From: Flavobacterium sangjuense
Lineage (GTDB): Bacteria > Bacteroidota > Bacteroidia > Flavobacteriales > Flavobacteriaceae
Direction of reading: 5' to 3'
DNA: 64,000 nt
NCBI RefSeq assembly: GCF_004797125.1
Contig: NZ_CP038810.1
Span: 1,984,001-2,048,000 of the forward strand
Part shown: positions 54,298-61,332 of the stretch, piece after piece
How positions within the stretch are numbered: position 1 is the stretch's first letter
Layout of the letters: every line of letters starts with the position of its first letter
The notes under the pieces: generated by a model
What the model saw: the letters and a program-made list of their open reading frames with translations, nothing else
Database searches by the model: none
Told to the model about the DNA's origin: nothing
Made by a program: the position numbers and the translations under genes

Positions 54298-54441
54298 ATG
54301 GCAAAACTTTACTCTAAAAGAAAATTAGCACCAAAAAAAATGTTACCTAAAAAAGAAACTATTCGTTTAATCCTTCAATATTCATGTGCATTAAATATTG
54401 TTAAGATTGGTAACATCAATTTCGATCTCATTGCTAATTAA
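54298..54441 (+). CDS. Small basic protein downstream of the ECF sigma gene
   Basis: A 47-codon ORF, ATG 54298 to TAA 54441. The protein starts MAKLYSKRKLAPKKMLPKKE, is strongly basic over the first half, then holds a hydrophobic helix (TIRLILQYSCALNIVKI) with one Cys. It lies between the sigma gene and a strong terminator. I recall similar small proteins in the same position in other flavobacteria, but cannot verify this here. Possible roles are a sigma partner or a DNA/RNA-binding peptide. The gene call rests on position, start, basic composition and terminator placement. Confidence 0.6.
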   Translation: MAKLYSKRKLAPKKMLPKKETIRLILQYSCALNIVKIGNINFDLIAN

Positions 54442-54446
54442 AGCAC

Positions 54447-54478
54447 CCCGTCTCGTTTAAACGAGACGGGATGTTTTT
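54447..54478. terminator. Palindromic terminator overlapping the nth stop
   Basis: A perfect 24-bp palindrome (54447-54470; arms CCCGTCTCGTTT and AAACGAGACGGG) followed by a T run. It ends the sigma operon and, on the other strand, contains the final codons and stop of nth (54457). Confidence 0.85.
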
Positions 54479-55122
54479 TTATAATACTCATCCAACACTG
54501 ATTTTCTTCCAATAAGTTTGGTAATTGGGTCATTTTCTATATTCCAGCCTCTTGCCGGAGAATATTCTCTGCCATACCAAATTATTTGAAGGTGTAAATC
54601 GTTCCAAAGTTCTTTTGGAAAAATAGCTTTAGCATCTTTTTCGGTTTGTTGAACATTTTTTCCATTGGTTAAATTCCAGCGATACATTAATCGATGGATA
54701 TGTGTGTCTACAGGAAAAGCGGGAACGCCAAAAGCTTGTGACATCACCACACTAGCTGTTTTGTGACCAACAGCCGGTAACTCTTCTAAAGCTTCAAATG
54801 ATTGTGGAACAAGTCCGTTATGTTTTGCAATTAGTATTTCCGACAATCCATAAATGCCTTTTGATTTCATTGGAGAAAGGCCACATGGTCGTATAATTTC
54901 TTTGATTTCCTCTACCGATAGTTTCACCATATCATAAGGATTGTCTGCTTTAGCAAATAGGATAGGAGTAATTTGATTGACACGAACATCAGTGCATTGA
55001 GCCGAAAGCAAAACGGCAATCAGCAAAGTGTATGGATCTTTATGGTTAAGCGGAATTGGAATCTCAGGATAAATCTCTTTTAACGTATTTATAACAACTG
55101 TTGCACGTTCTTGTTTGGTCAT
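54457..55122 (-). CDS. nth: Endonuclease III-like DNA glycosylase/AP lyase
   Basis: A 221-aa HhH-GPD glycosylase for oxidised pyrimidines in base-excision repair. The helix-hairpin-helix LEELPAVGHKTASVVMSQ (Lys is the catalytic nucleophile) and FPVDTHIHRL (catalytic Asp) are present near 110-140. The four C-terminal cysteines that hold the [4Fe-4S] cluster in E. coli Nth are absent: the tail reads WYGREYSPARGW...IGRKS. So this is a cluster-less member. Its last codons lie in a terminator palindrome. Confidence 0.92.
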   Translation of the reverse strand: MTKQERATVVINTLKEIYPEIPIPLNHKDPYTLLIAVLLSAQCTDVRVNQITPILFAKADNPYDMVKLSVEEIKEIIRPCGLSPMKSKGIYGLSEILIAKHNGLVPQSFEALEELPAVGHKTASVVMSQAFGVPAFPVDTHIHRLMYRWNLTNGKNVQQTEKDAKAIFPKELWNDLHLQIIWYGREYSPARGWNIENDPITKLIGRKSVLDEYYKKTSRLV

Positions 55123-55128
55123 TTTAAC

Positions 55129-55136
55129 TAAATTTG
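55129..55136 (+). promoter_or_regulatory. -7 element before bcp
   Basis: TAAATTTG, exact consensus, 40 bp before ATG 55177. Candidate TTGs lie at 15 and 25 nt, outside the normal window. Confidence 0.4.
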
Positions 55137-55176
55137 AATCGTAAAAATACTAAATAAAACTCAGCAACTTTAAAAA

Positions 55177-55629
55177 ATGACAACACTGCAAAAAGGAGAC
55201 AAAGCACCTGATTTTTCAGGGTTTGACCAAGACAATAAATTTCACCAATTAGAAGATTATGCCGGGAAAAAGTTGGTTGTTTTCTTTTATCCAAAAGCGG
55301 ATACACCAGGATGCACAGCAGAAGCTTGTGATTTAAGGGATAATTTTGAACGGTTTAAAGCTAATAATTATGAATTACTTGGCGTTAGTGCTGACAGTGC
55401 TAAAGCTCAGGCTAAATTTAAAACTAAATTCCACCTGCCTTTTCCTTTATTGGCAGATGAAGATAAATCAGTTATTGAAGCTTTTGGCGTTTGGGGGCCA
55501 AAAAAATTCATGGGCAGAGAATATGATGGTATCAACAGAACTACTTTTGTTATCAATGAAGAAGGAATAATTGAGGAAGTTATTACCGATGTGAAGACTA
55601 AAGTACATGCAGCCCAGATTTTAAAATAA
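55177..55629 (+). CDS. bcp: Thioredoxin-dependent peroxiredoxin (Bcp)
   Basis: A 150-aa peroxiredoxin of the Bcp/PrxQ class that reduces H2O2 and organic hydroperoxides using thioredoxin. The peroxidatic site is FYPKADTPGCTAEACDLRDN: Cys of PGCT is peroxidatic, and the second Cys five residues later (EAC) is the likely resolving residue, as in atypical two-Cys Bcp. The C-terminal RTTFVINEEGIIEEVI is conserved. It is divergent from nth and followed by a strong terminator. The position next to nth suits oxidative-damage defence, but no shared regulation is shown. Confidence 0.94.
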   Translation: MTTLQKGDKAPDFSGFDQDNKFHQLEDYAGKKLVVFFYPKADTPGCTAEACDLRDNFERFKANNYELLGVSADSAKAQAKFKTKFHLPFPLLADEDKSVIEAFGVWGPKKFMGREYDGINRTTFVINEEGIIEEVITDVKTKVHAAQILK

Positions 55630-55631
55630 AA

Positions 55632-55660
55632 AAAAAGCCAAGAGTAAATCTTGGCTTTTT
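55632..55660. terminator. Bidirectional terminator
   Basis: AAAAAGCCAAGA (55632-55643) and TCTTGGCTTTTT (55649-55660) pair perfectly around a 5-nt loop. It lies between the convergent bcp and 488-aa genes. Confidence 0.88.
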
Positions 55661-55662
55661 AT

Positions 55663-57129
55663 TTATACTTTCTGCATTACTCTGTTCGGGTCATATCCAA
55701 AAAGTTGGTGTTTCTTTATGATTTCTGCAATTCCTGTAGGAAGTAGTTCTTCCCAACCAGGAGTTCCGGTACTAATCATTTTCAACACTTCACGTGAGAA
55801 AATTTTAAGATGTCCTTTGTCAAAATCAGTGATATCAACTACTTTTCCGTTATAAGCAAAGAATTTGTACAATTCTTTCATACGAGGATGCACTTTTAGA
55901 TTTTGGGAATTAATGATTTCTCCGGTTTCATCTTCCATTGGATACAAGAAAACTTTTAAATCACGGTAGAATAATTTTCCGAATGCTTCCAGAATTCCAC
56001 CACTCAAATGACGGTAATACTTTTCGTCAAAAATGTCAATCAAATTATTTACTCCCATGGCCAATCCCATTCTGGCTTTGGTATAGCTGGCAAAATATTC
56101 GACTACTTTATAATATTCCTGGAAATTTGAAATCATTACAGTTTGACCTAACGAACATAATAATTCGGCTCTGTCCATAAAATCTCTTTCATCAATTTCA
56201 CCTTCAGAGCGCAGGTTTGATAAAGTTATTTCGAAAACTACCAAGGCATTTTCTTTTTCAACTTTGCTTTCTTCGAGGAACATTTTTAATGATTTCTCAT
56301 ACATGTCCATATTTACCTGAGTAACAGGACGGAAACTTCCTCGTAATGCTAAGATGTTTTTCTTGTAAAGAATAGAAGCCGGAAGAATATTTTGCCCATC
56401 CGGACCAAACATTACCGCATCGGTCATACCATTTTTTACTAACTGTAAACTCATCAATCGGTTATCCACATTGGCAAAACGTGGCCCGGAAAAATTGATT
56501 GTATCAATCTCTAGTTGATCTTTATCTAAATGATCATATAGATAACGCAATAATTTTTTTGGGTCATTGTATTTATAAAACGCACCAAAAATCAAATTAA
56601 CACCAAGTACTCCAAGCGTTTCCTGTTGTAATCTGGCATCATTTTCTTTAAAACGGATATGTAATGTGATTTCATTATAATCTTCATCAGCCTCAACTTG
56701 GTATTTTATGCCAACCCAACCGTGACCTTTGAATTGCTTTGCAAAATCGATAGTCGAAACAGTATTGGCATAACTAAAAAACAATTTGTTTGGATGTTTG
56801 TCTCTGCTTAATCGCTTTTCTATTAATTCAACCTCGTGACTTAACATGTTTTTTAAACGGCCTTCAGTAACATACCTACCATCATCTTCAATTCCGTAAA
56901 TAGCATCACTAAAATCTTTATCGTAAGCAGACATCGCTTTCGCAATGGTTCCAGAAGAGCCACCAGCTCTAAAAAAATGTCTTACTGTTTCCTGGCCGGC
57001 GCCAATTTCTGCAAAGGTTCCGTAGATATTTTCGTTAAAGTTAATTCTCATTGCTTTGTCCTTCAATGAAGGAATTTGCTCTATAACTTTATCTCCTTTT
57101 AATTTTATATAAGAATCTGATCTTTCCAT
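55663..57129 (-). CDS. Conserved uncharacterised 488-aa protein
   Basis: A 488-aa soluble protein I cannot assign to a function. The opening AMRINFNENIYGTFAEIGAGQETVRHFFRAGGSSGTIAKAMSAYDKDFSDAIYG is strongly patterned, with Gly-rich loops that could bind a nucleotide or cofactor. A middle alpha/beta section includes INFSGPRFANVDNRLMSLQLV and MFGPDGQNILPASILYKKNILALRGSF. The end has LLPTGIAEIIKKHQLFGYD. Homologues in other Bacteroidota carry conflicting labels that I do not trust. It has a -7 element upstream, a terminator downstream, and stands alone. Confidence 0.75.
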   Translation of the reverse strand: MERSDSYIKLKGDKVIEQIPSLKDKAMRINFNENIYGTFAEIGAGQETVRHFFRAGGSSGTIAKAMSAYDKDFSDAIYGIEDDGRYVTEGRLKNMLSHEVELIEKRLSRDKHPNKLFFSYANTVSTIDFAKQFKGHGWVGIKYQVEADEDYNEITLHIRFKENDARLQQETLGVLGVNLIFGAFYKYNDPKKLLRYLYDHLDKDQLEIDTINFSGPRFANVDNRLMSLQLVKNGMTDAVMFGPDGQNILPASILYKKNILALRGSFRPVTQVNMDMYEKSLKMFLEESKVEKENALVVFEITLSNLRSEGEIDERDFMDRAELLCSLGQTVMISNFQEYYKVVEYFASYTKARMGLAMGVNNLIDIFDEKYYRHLSGGILEAFGKLFYRDLKVFLYPMEDETGEIINSQNLKVHPRMKELYKFFAYNGKVVDITDFDKGHLKIFSREVLKMISTGTPGWEELLPTGIAEIIKKHQLFGYDPNRVMQKV

Positions 57130-57148
57130 AAGAAGTTTAATACTTTGG

Positions 57149-57156
57149 CAAAGTTA
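57149..57156 (-). promoter_or_regulatory. -7 element of the 488-aa protein gene
   Basis: Minus strand TAACTTTG, exact consensus, 20 nt upstream of ATG 57129. No -33 TTG found. Confidence 0.4.
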
Positions 57157-57266
57157 CTAAAATACCTTTTTTATAAAAGATAATTAACTCCTATTTTTGT
57201 AATTATTTACATTTAAAAAATTACTTTTATAAGTAGTTAAAAAACAGCATCAAAAATCGTGCTATT

Positions 57267-58034
57267 ATGCAAGTTTATTTTCTTGGTACCGGGACTTCAC
57301 AAGGCATTCCAGTTATAGGAAGTAATCACCCAGTTTGTAAAAGTGCTGATCCAAAAGATAAAAGATTGCGTGTTTCGGTTTGGGTTAGCTGGGAAGAAAA
57401 TTCAGTTGTCATTGATTGTGGTCCCGATTTCAGGCAGCAAATGCTGACTTCCGGTTGTGAAAAACTTGATGCCATACTTTTTACACACGAACATGCTGAT
57501 CATACTGCCGGTTTGGATGATATTCGCCCTTTTTTCTTTAGACAGAAAAAGGATATTCCGGTATATGCGCATTCTCGGGTTTTAGAAAACCTAAACAGGC
57601 GGTTTGATTATATTTTTGAAACGGAGAACAAATATCCGGGAGCACCCGGAGTTCAGACTTTCGCAGTAAATAACAATGAAGATTTTAAAATCGGGCAAAC
57701 TAAAATTACGCCCGTAGAAGTCAATCACGGAAACCTTCAGGTTTTTGGTTATCGAATTCAGGATTTTGTATATTTAACCGATGTAAAAACTATCGATACC
57801 GCTGAAATTGAAAAGCTAAAAGGAGTAAAGGTATTGGTTGTGAATGCTTTGCGCGAAGAACCACATCAAACACATTTTAGTTTGCAGGATGCATTAGATT
57901 TTATACATTTGGTTCAACCTGAAAGAGCTTATTTGACACACATCAGTCATCTCTTGGGTTTTCATGAAGAAGTTCAGCAACGATTGCCGAAAAATGTGTT
58001 TTTGGCTTACGACAATTTAACAATTACGCTTTAG
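57267..58034 (+). CDS. MBL-fold metallo-hydrolase (PhnP-like)
   Basis: A 255-aa metallo-beta-lactamase-fold hydrolase. It opens VYFLGTGTSQGIPVIGS and has the binuclear metal site THEHADHTAGLDD (H-x-H-x-D-H, about 71-83), a bridging Asp in YLTDVKTI and late His residues in REEPHQTHFSL and TYLTHISHLLG. The arrangement is close to PhnP-type phosphodiesterases and RNase Z-like enzymes acting on nucleotides or phosphonate metabolites. The substrate is unknown. It is the first gene of a rightward set with two small envelope proteins. Confidence 0.88.
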   Translation: MQVYFLGTGTSQGIPVIGSNHPVCKSADPKDKRLRVSVWVSWEENSVVIDCGPDFRQQMLTSGCEKLDAILFTHEHADHTAGLDDIRPFFFRQKKDIPVYAHSRVLENLNRRFDYIFETENKYPGAPGVQTFAVNNNEDFKIGQTKITPVEVNHGNLQVFGYRIQDFVYLTDVKTIDTAEIEKLKGVKVLVVNALREEPHQTHFSLQDALDFIHLVQPERAYLTHISHLLGFHEEVQQRLPKNVFLAYDNLTITL

Positions 58035-58038
58035 TTTT

Positions 58039-58539
58039 ATGAGAAAATCACTTTTTTTATATCTTTTTATTATTGCTGTTTTGATGAATATTTTTACCTA
58101 TAAATATTTTACATCAAAAGCGGAAGACGAGCAAAAAGCAAAATCGGAAGTATCGGATACAGCTTCTGTAAAGCCCACGGAAGGTACCATTACTAATGAT
58201 CCCGATGTTTTTTCTTTGGAAAATAATGACCGTGCTCAAAATTATTTGTATGAAAGTTATAAAGTAAATGATGTTCCTGCTTTTGCCGAAAAAGTGAAAC
58301 AGGCACTTTTGACTTATAATGATAGCCCGGAAGGAAACAAATATACCGATCAGCCAAAAATGGGTGAACAGAAGTTTATAATCAATAGCATGAAATTAAT
58401 AAACCATCGTTGGATTGTTGCCAATTATAGCAATGGTCAACTTTGGGGAGAAGTATTGTTGAAATATTTTGTTGAAGAGAATGGCAGTATTTCATTTGAA
58501 GTAATGAATTCTTATTTATATCCTACTAATTTAAATTAG
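58039..58539 (+). CDS. Hypothetical membrane-anchored protein
   Basis: A 166-aa protein with an N-terminal signal-anchor (LFLYLFIIAVLMNIFTYKYF), then a Ser/Lys/Glu-rich linker (28-60) and a small domain with FSLENNDRAQNYLYESYKV, FAEKVKQALL and the strand WIVANYSNGQLWGEVLLKYF. There is no enzyme motif. It starts 4 bp after the MBL-fold gene and precedes a lipoprotein gene by 18 bp, so the three are one operon. Proteins of this type occur in many Flavobacteriia next to MBL hydrolases; function unknown. Confidence 0.65.
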   Translation: MRKSLFLYLFIIAVLMNIFTYKYFTSKAEDEQKAKSEVSDTASVKPTEGTITNDPDVFSLENNDRAQNYLYESYKVNDVPAFAEKVKQALLTYNDSPEGNKYTDQPKMGEQKFIINSMKLINHRWIVANYSNGQLWGEVLLKYFVEENGSISFEVMNSYLYPTNLN

Positions 58540-58557
58540 TAGTTAACACATTTGAGT

Positions 58558-59046
58558 ATGAAAAAAATTACCACGATTTTAATTATAGTACTAATCGTTA
58601 CTTCATGTAAATGGATTGATCAGAATGAGGATGTAGCTGCCGATGCAAAAGCTGCCGCAGCTGTAAAAGACTCTACTATGGTTAATGATAAAGATGAAAA
58701 TGGCTGTTTAGCTTCTGCCGGTTATGTTTGGTCAAAGGTGAATAAGGAATGTGTAAAAGGTTTTTCTGGTATTCAGTTAAACCCAACAGACAAACAGGAC
58801 AATCAGGACGAAACGTTGAGCGCTTATGTGTTGTTTAGCGAAGATGCCAGTCAGGCTGAAGTGTTTCTTCCAAAAGATACCACTTCTATAGTTTTAACAA
58901 GAGCAGCTGAAGGCAAACCATGGATTTTAAAAGAATGGCAACTCGTTCCATGGAAAGGATATGTACTCAAAAAAGGCGCTGTGACTATGTTTGCCGGTGA
59001 TGGTGAGATAGGTAAAAAGGAAATAGAAACCGATACGGAACAATAG
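58558..59046 (+). CDS. Hypothetical lipoprotein
   Basis: A 162-aa lipoprotein (ITTILIIVLIVTSC). ATG 58558 is used; a TTG two codons earlier is also in frame. The linker is Ala/Asp-rich. The core begins NGCLASAGYVWSKVNKECVKGFSGIQL, in which three cysteines in a short span suggest a disulphide, and then VLFSEDASQAEVFLPKD, TSIVLTRAAEGKPWILKEW and YVLKKGAVTMFAG, a compact beta domain. The pattern resembles lysozyme-inhibitor-like or MliC-type folds but is not conclusive. It ends the MBL operon. Confidence 0.65.
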   Translation: MKKITTILIIVLIVTSCKWIDQNEDVAADAKAAAAVKDSTMVNDKDENGCLASAGYVWSKVNKECVKGFSGIQLNPTDKQDNQDETLSAYVLFSEDASQAEVFLPKDTTSIVLTRAAEGKPWILKEWQLVPWKGYVLKKGAVTMFAGDGEIGKKEIETDTEQ

Positions 59047-59065
59047 CAATTGCAATAGCAATAAC

Positions 59066-59100
59066 AAAAAAGGTCTTGAATATAAATCAGGACCTTTTTT
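59066..59100. terminator. Bidirectional terminator
   Basis: AAAAAAGGTC (59066-59075) pairs with GACCTTTTTT (59091-59100) around a 15-nt loop. It lies between convergent genes. Confidence 0.75.
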
Positions 59101-59103
59101 ATT

Positions 59104-59748
59104 TTATGATTGTAACCAATTTTTAAAATCAAAGAAGTTTTGTGGCGCCACGCCATGACCCACAGGATATTCCTTATACACCACTGGAATTCCCAGACTT
59201 TCTATAACGGGTATCGATTTTCGTGCCCATTCAACTGGTATGACCTGATCAACGGTTCCATGTGAAGCAAAGATTTTCAAATTACTAAAATTATTGTTTT
59301 TGAAATCATCAACTGCAATTTCTGTATTCAAATAACCACTCATAGCAACCAATCGCTGTACTTTTTCAGGATACGACAAAGCGACTGCGTAACTCAAAAT
59401 AGAACCCTGGCTAAAACCAATCAGTGTCACTCTGGCTGAATCAATAGGATAAGCATTAACCAACTCATCAATAAAATAGGCAATAATGTCTCTCGATTGT
59501 CGCGCCTGACCAATATCTGAAAACTTATTTTCATCGGCATCAAAATTAATCGCATACCAGGCATAACTTCCATACATCATGTTATAAGGTGCGCGCGCAG
59601 AAATAACATAATACTCATCCGGAAGTTCGGATGCAAACGAAAACAAATCTTCTTCATTACTGCCATACCCGTGAAGCAATAGGAGTAAAGGATTTTTGTC
59701 CAGTTTTATTTTAGGTTCTCTTACTAAGTGTTGAAGCGATAAACTCAT
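59104..59748 (-). CDS. Alpha/beta-hydrolase, phospholipase/carboxylesterase type
   Basis: A 214-aa serine hydrolase. The nucleophile elbow LIGFSQGSILSYAVALSYPEKV (G-x-S-x-G), the catalytic Asp near HGTVDQVIPVEWAR and His in PVGHGVAPQNF form the triad. The start LLLLHGYGSNEEDLF carries the oxyanion-loop HGYGSNEED typical of YpfH/carboxylesterase proteins of the Abhydrolase_2 family. The substrate may be a short-chain ester or acyl-thioester. It overlaps the upstream small membrane-protein gene by 1 bp. Confidence 0.9.
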   Translation of the reverse strand: MSLSLQHLVREPKIKLDKNPLLLLLHGYGSNEEDLFSFASELPDEYYVISARAPYNMMYGSYAWYAINFDADENKFSDIGQARQSRDIIAYFIDELVNAYPIDSARVTLIGFSQGSILSYAVALSYPEKVQRLVAMSGYLNTEIAVDDFKNNNFSNLKIFASHGTVDQVIPVEWARKSIPVIESLGIPVVYKEYPVGHGVAPQNFFDFKNWLQS

Positions 59749-60071
59749 TATAGGCTTTTAAAAGTGTTTTGGAATAACTTACCTACCAATGGCAACTCTC
59801 TTTTTTGACCTTGTAATGCTCCCGAAAAACCATAAACCCAAAGGATGAAATAAAAAAGGTAAAAGGCTGAAGTAACTGTCCAGCTATTGGCATAACCTAC
59901 AAAATAGCCCAGCAAAAAGAACGAAAGAAACAAACCTAACGCTTGTCTGATATGAAAGGAACCAAAATCGCTTCTGTTTTCTTCCTGATTCATAAATATG
60001 GCTATCACACAACCAATGATGGTTAAGTAAGCAACAATTGCCGTGTTTTTTGATTTTTCAAAATTTTCCAT
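59748..60071 (-). CDS. Small membrane protein, DUF4870/Tic20-like
   Basis: A 107-aa protein with about three transmembrane helices (IVAYLTIIGCVIAIFMN, ALGLFLSFFLLGYFVGYAN, AFYLFYFILWVYGFSGAL) and a conserved SFHIRQALGLFL, seen in many DUF4870 and import-component-like families. The function is unknown. It is cotranscribed with the esterase gene (1-bp overlap) and lies 7 bp after the dihydroorotase-like gene. Confidence 0.8.
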   Translation of the reverse strand: MENFEKSKNTAIVAYLTIIGCVIAIFMNQEENRSDFGSFHIRQALGLFLSFFLLGYFVGYANSWTVTSAFYLFYFILWVYGFSGALQGQKRELPLVGKLFQNTFKSL

Positions 60072-60078
60072 AAACTGT

Positions 60079-61332
60079 TTATGATAAAATTAATTTTCCT
60101 TGATTGTAAATTCCGATGGCTTTTCCTTTCATTGGTTGTCCAAGAAAAGCCGCATTCTTTGATTTTGACAAAATATGCGCTGCGTCAAATCTCCATTTAT
60201 CTTCTGTAGTAAACAATGAAATTGAAACTTTATTTTTTGCTGCAATCTCTTGACCTTCAATTTTTAAAATAGTTTTACCGAAAGTCAATTTCTCTATTAT
60301 TTTTTCTAAAGGAAGTACGGTTTGCAATGCTCCAAAAGCACTTTCTAAACCAATCGTTCCGTTTTTAGCCAAATCAAATTCCATCTTTTTGTTTTCAATG
60401 TCAATCGGATTGTGGTCACTCGTGATGCAGTCAATCGTATTATCTTTAATTCCGGCAATTAATGCTTTTCTGTCTTCTTCAGTTCGCAGTGGCGGTGACA
60501 CTTTGTATCTCGAATCAAAACCTTCCAGTTTTTCATCTGTCAAAACCAAATGATGTACGGCAACACTGCAAGTAACGTTTAATCCTTTTTTCTTCGCTTC
60601 TTTGATTAGCGCTACTGATTTGGCTGTCGAAATGGTTGGAATGTGTAATTTCCCGCCAGTATATTCCAATAAGAATAAGTTTCTGGCAACTATCAGTTCT
60701 TCGGCTAAGTTGGGAATTCCTTTTAATCCTAAGCGTGTAGAAACGATTCCTTCATTGGCAACTCCATTTCCCTTGATGTTTTCATCCTGGCAAAATGCGA
60801 TTACTAATCCATCAAAATCCTGTACATACTGCAAGCCAATTTTCATCAGATTGGCATTGGACAAACTCTTTCCATAATCTCCAAAAGCTACTGCTCCGGC
60901 GTTTTTCATATCATAGAGTTCGGCTAAATCTTTTCCTTCACTTGCCTTGGTCAAAGCACCAATCGGAAACAACTCGGTAGCAAAACCTTTAGCTTTTTGT
61001 TTAACAAAATGTACTTGTGATTGATTATCAATGATAGGATAGGAGTTGGGTTGTAAAGCAATGCCTGTAAATCCACTTTTAGCCGCTACTTCCAATCCAT
61101 TGGCTATGGTTTCCCTGTCTTCATAACCCGGTTCACCAAATGAAACGCTGGTATCAAACCAACCTTGCGAAATATGAAGTCCTTGCTTTTCAAATTCCTG
61201 ATGTGTATCCGATTTGGGTAATGATTTCCCAATTTTCTCGAAGATGCCATTCGTAATTTTTACATCAACTGTTTGGTTGTGAAACGGACTTTTCGGGTCA
61301 ATAATCGTGGCTTTTCGGAGGATTAGGTTCAT
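60079..61332 (-). CDS. Dihydroorotase-like amidohydrolase lacking the HxH metal site
   Basis: A 417-aa amidohydrolase of the dihydroorotase (PyrC type I) group. The start ATG 61332 overlaps the upstream BatA stop by 4 bp. The usual D-x-H-x-H metal motif before REPG is changed to DTSVSFGEPGYEDRET: Asp60 remains but both His are Ser. Later elements survive: VHHLVLTD near 258 and TSDHNPID near 305, with a conserved C-terminal KNAAFLGQPMKG. So it may be inactive as a dihydroorotase, acting structurally (as pseudo-DHOase subunits do with ATCase), or use an altered site. No pyrB lies nearby. Confidence 0.82.
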   Translation of the reverse strand: MNLILRKATIIDPKSPFHNQTVDVKITNGIFEKIGKSLPKSDTHQEFEKQGLHISQGWFDTSVSFGEPGYEDRETIANGLEVAAKSGFTGIALQPNSYPIIDNQSQVHFVKQKAKGFATELFPIGALTKASEGKDLAELYDMKNAGAVAFGDYGKSLSNANLMKIGLQYVQDFDGLVIAFCQDENIKGNGVANEGIVSTRLGLKGIPNLAEELIVARNLFLLEYTGGKLHIPTISTAKSVALIKEAKKKGLNVTCSVAVHHLVLTDEKLEGFDSRYKVSPPLRTEEDRKALIAGIKDNTIDCITSDHNPIDIENKKMEFDLAKNGTIGLESAFGALQTVLPLEKIIEKLTFGKTILKIEGQEIAAKNKVSISLFTTEDKWRFDAAHILSKSKNAAFLGQPMKGKAIGIYNQGKLILS

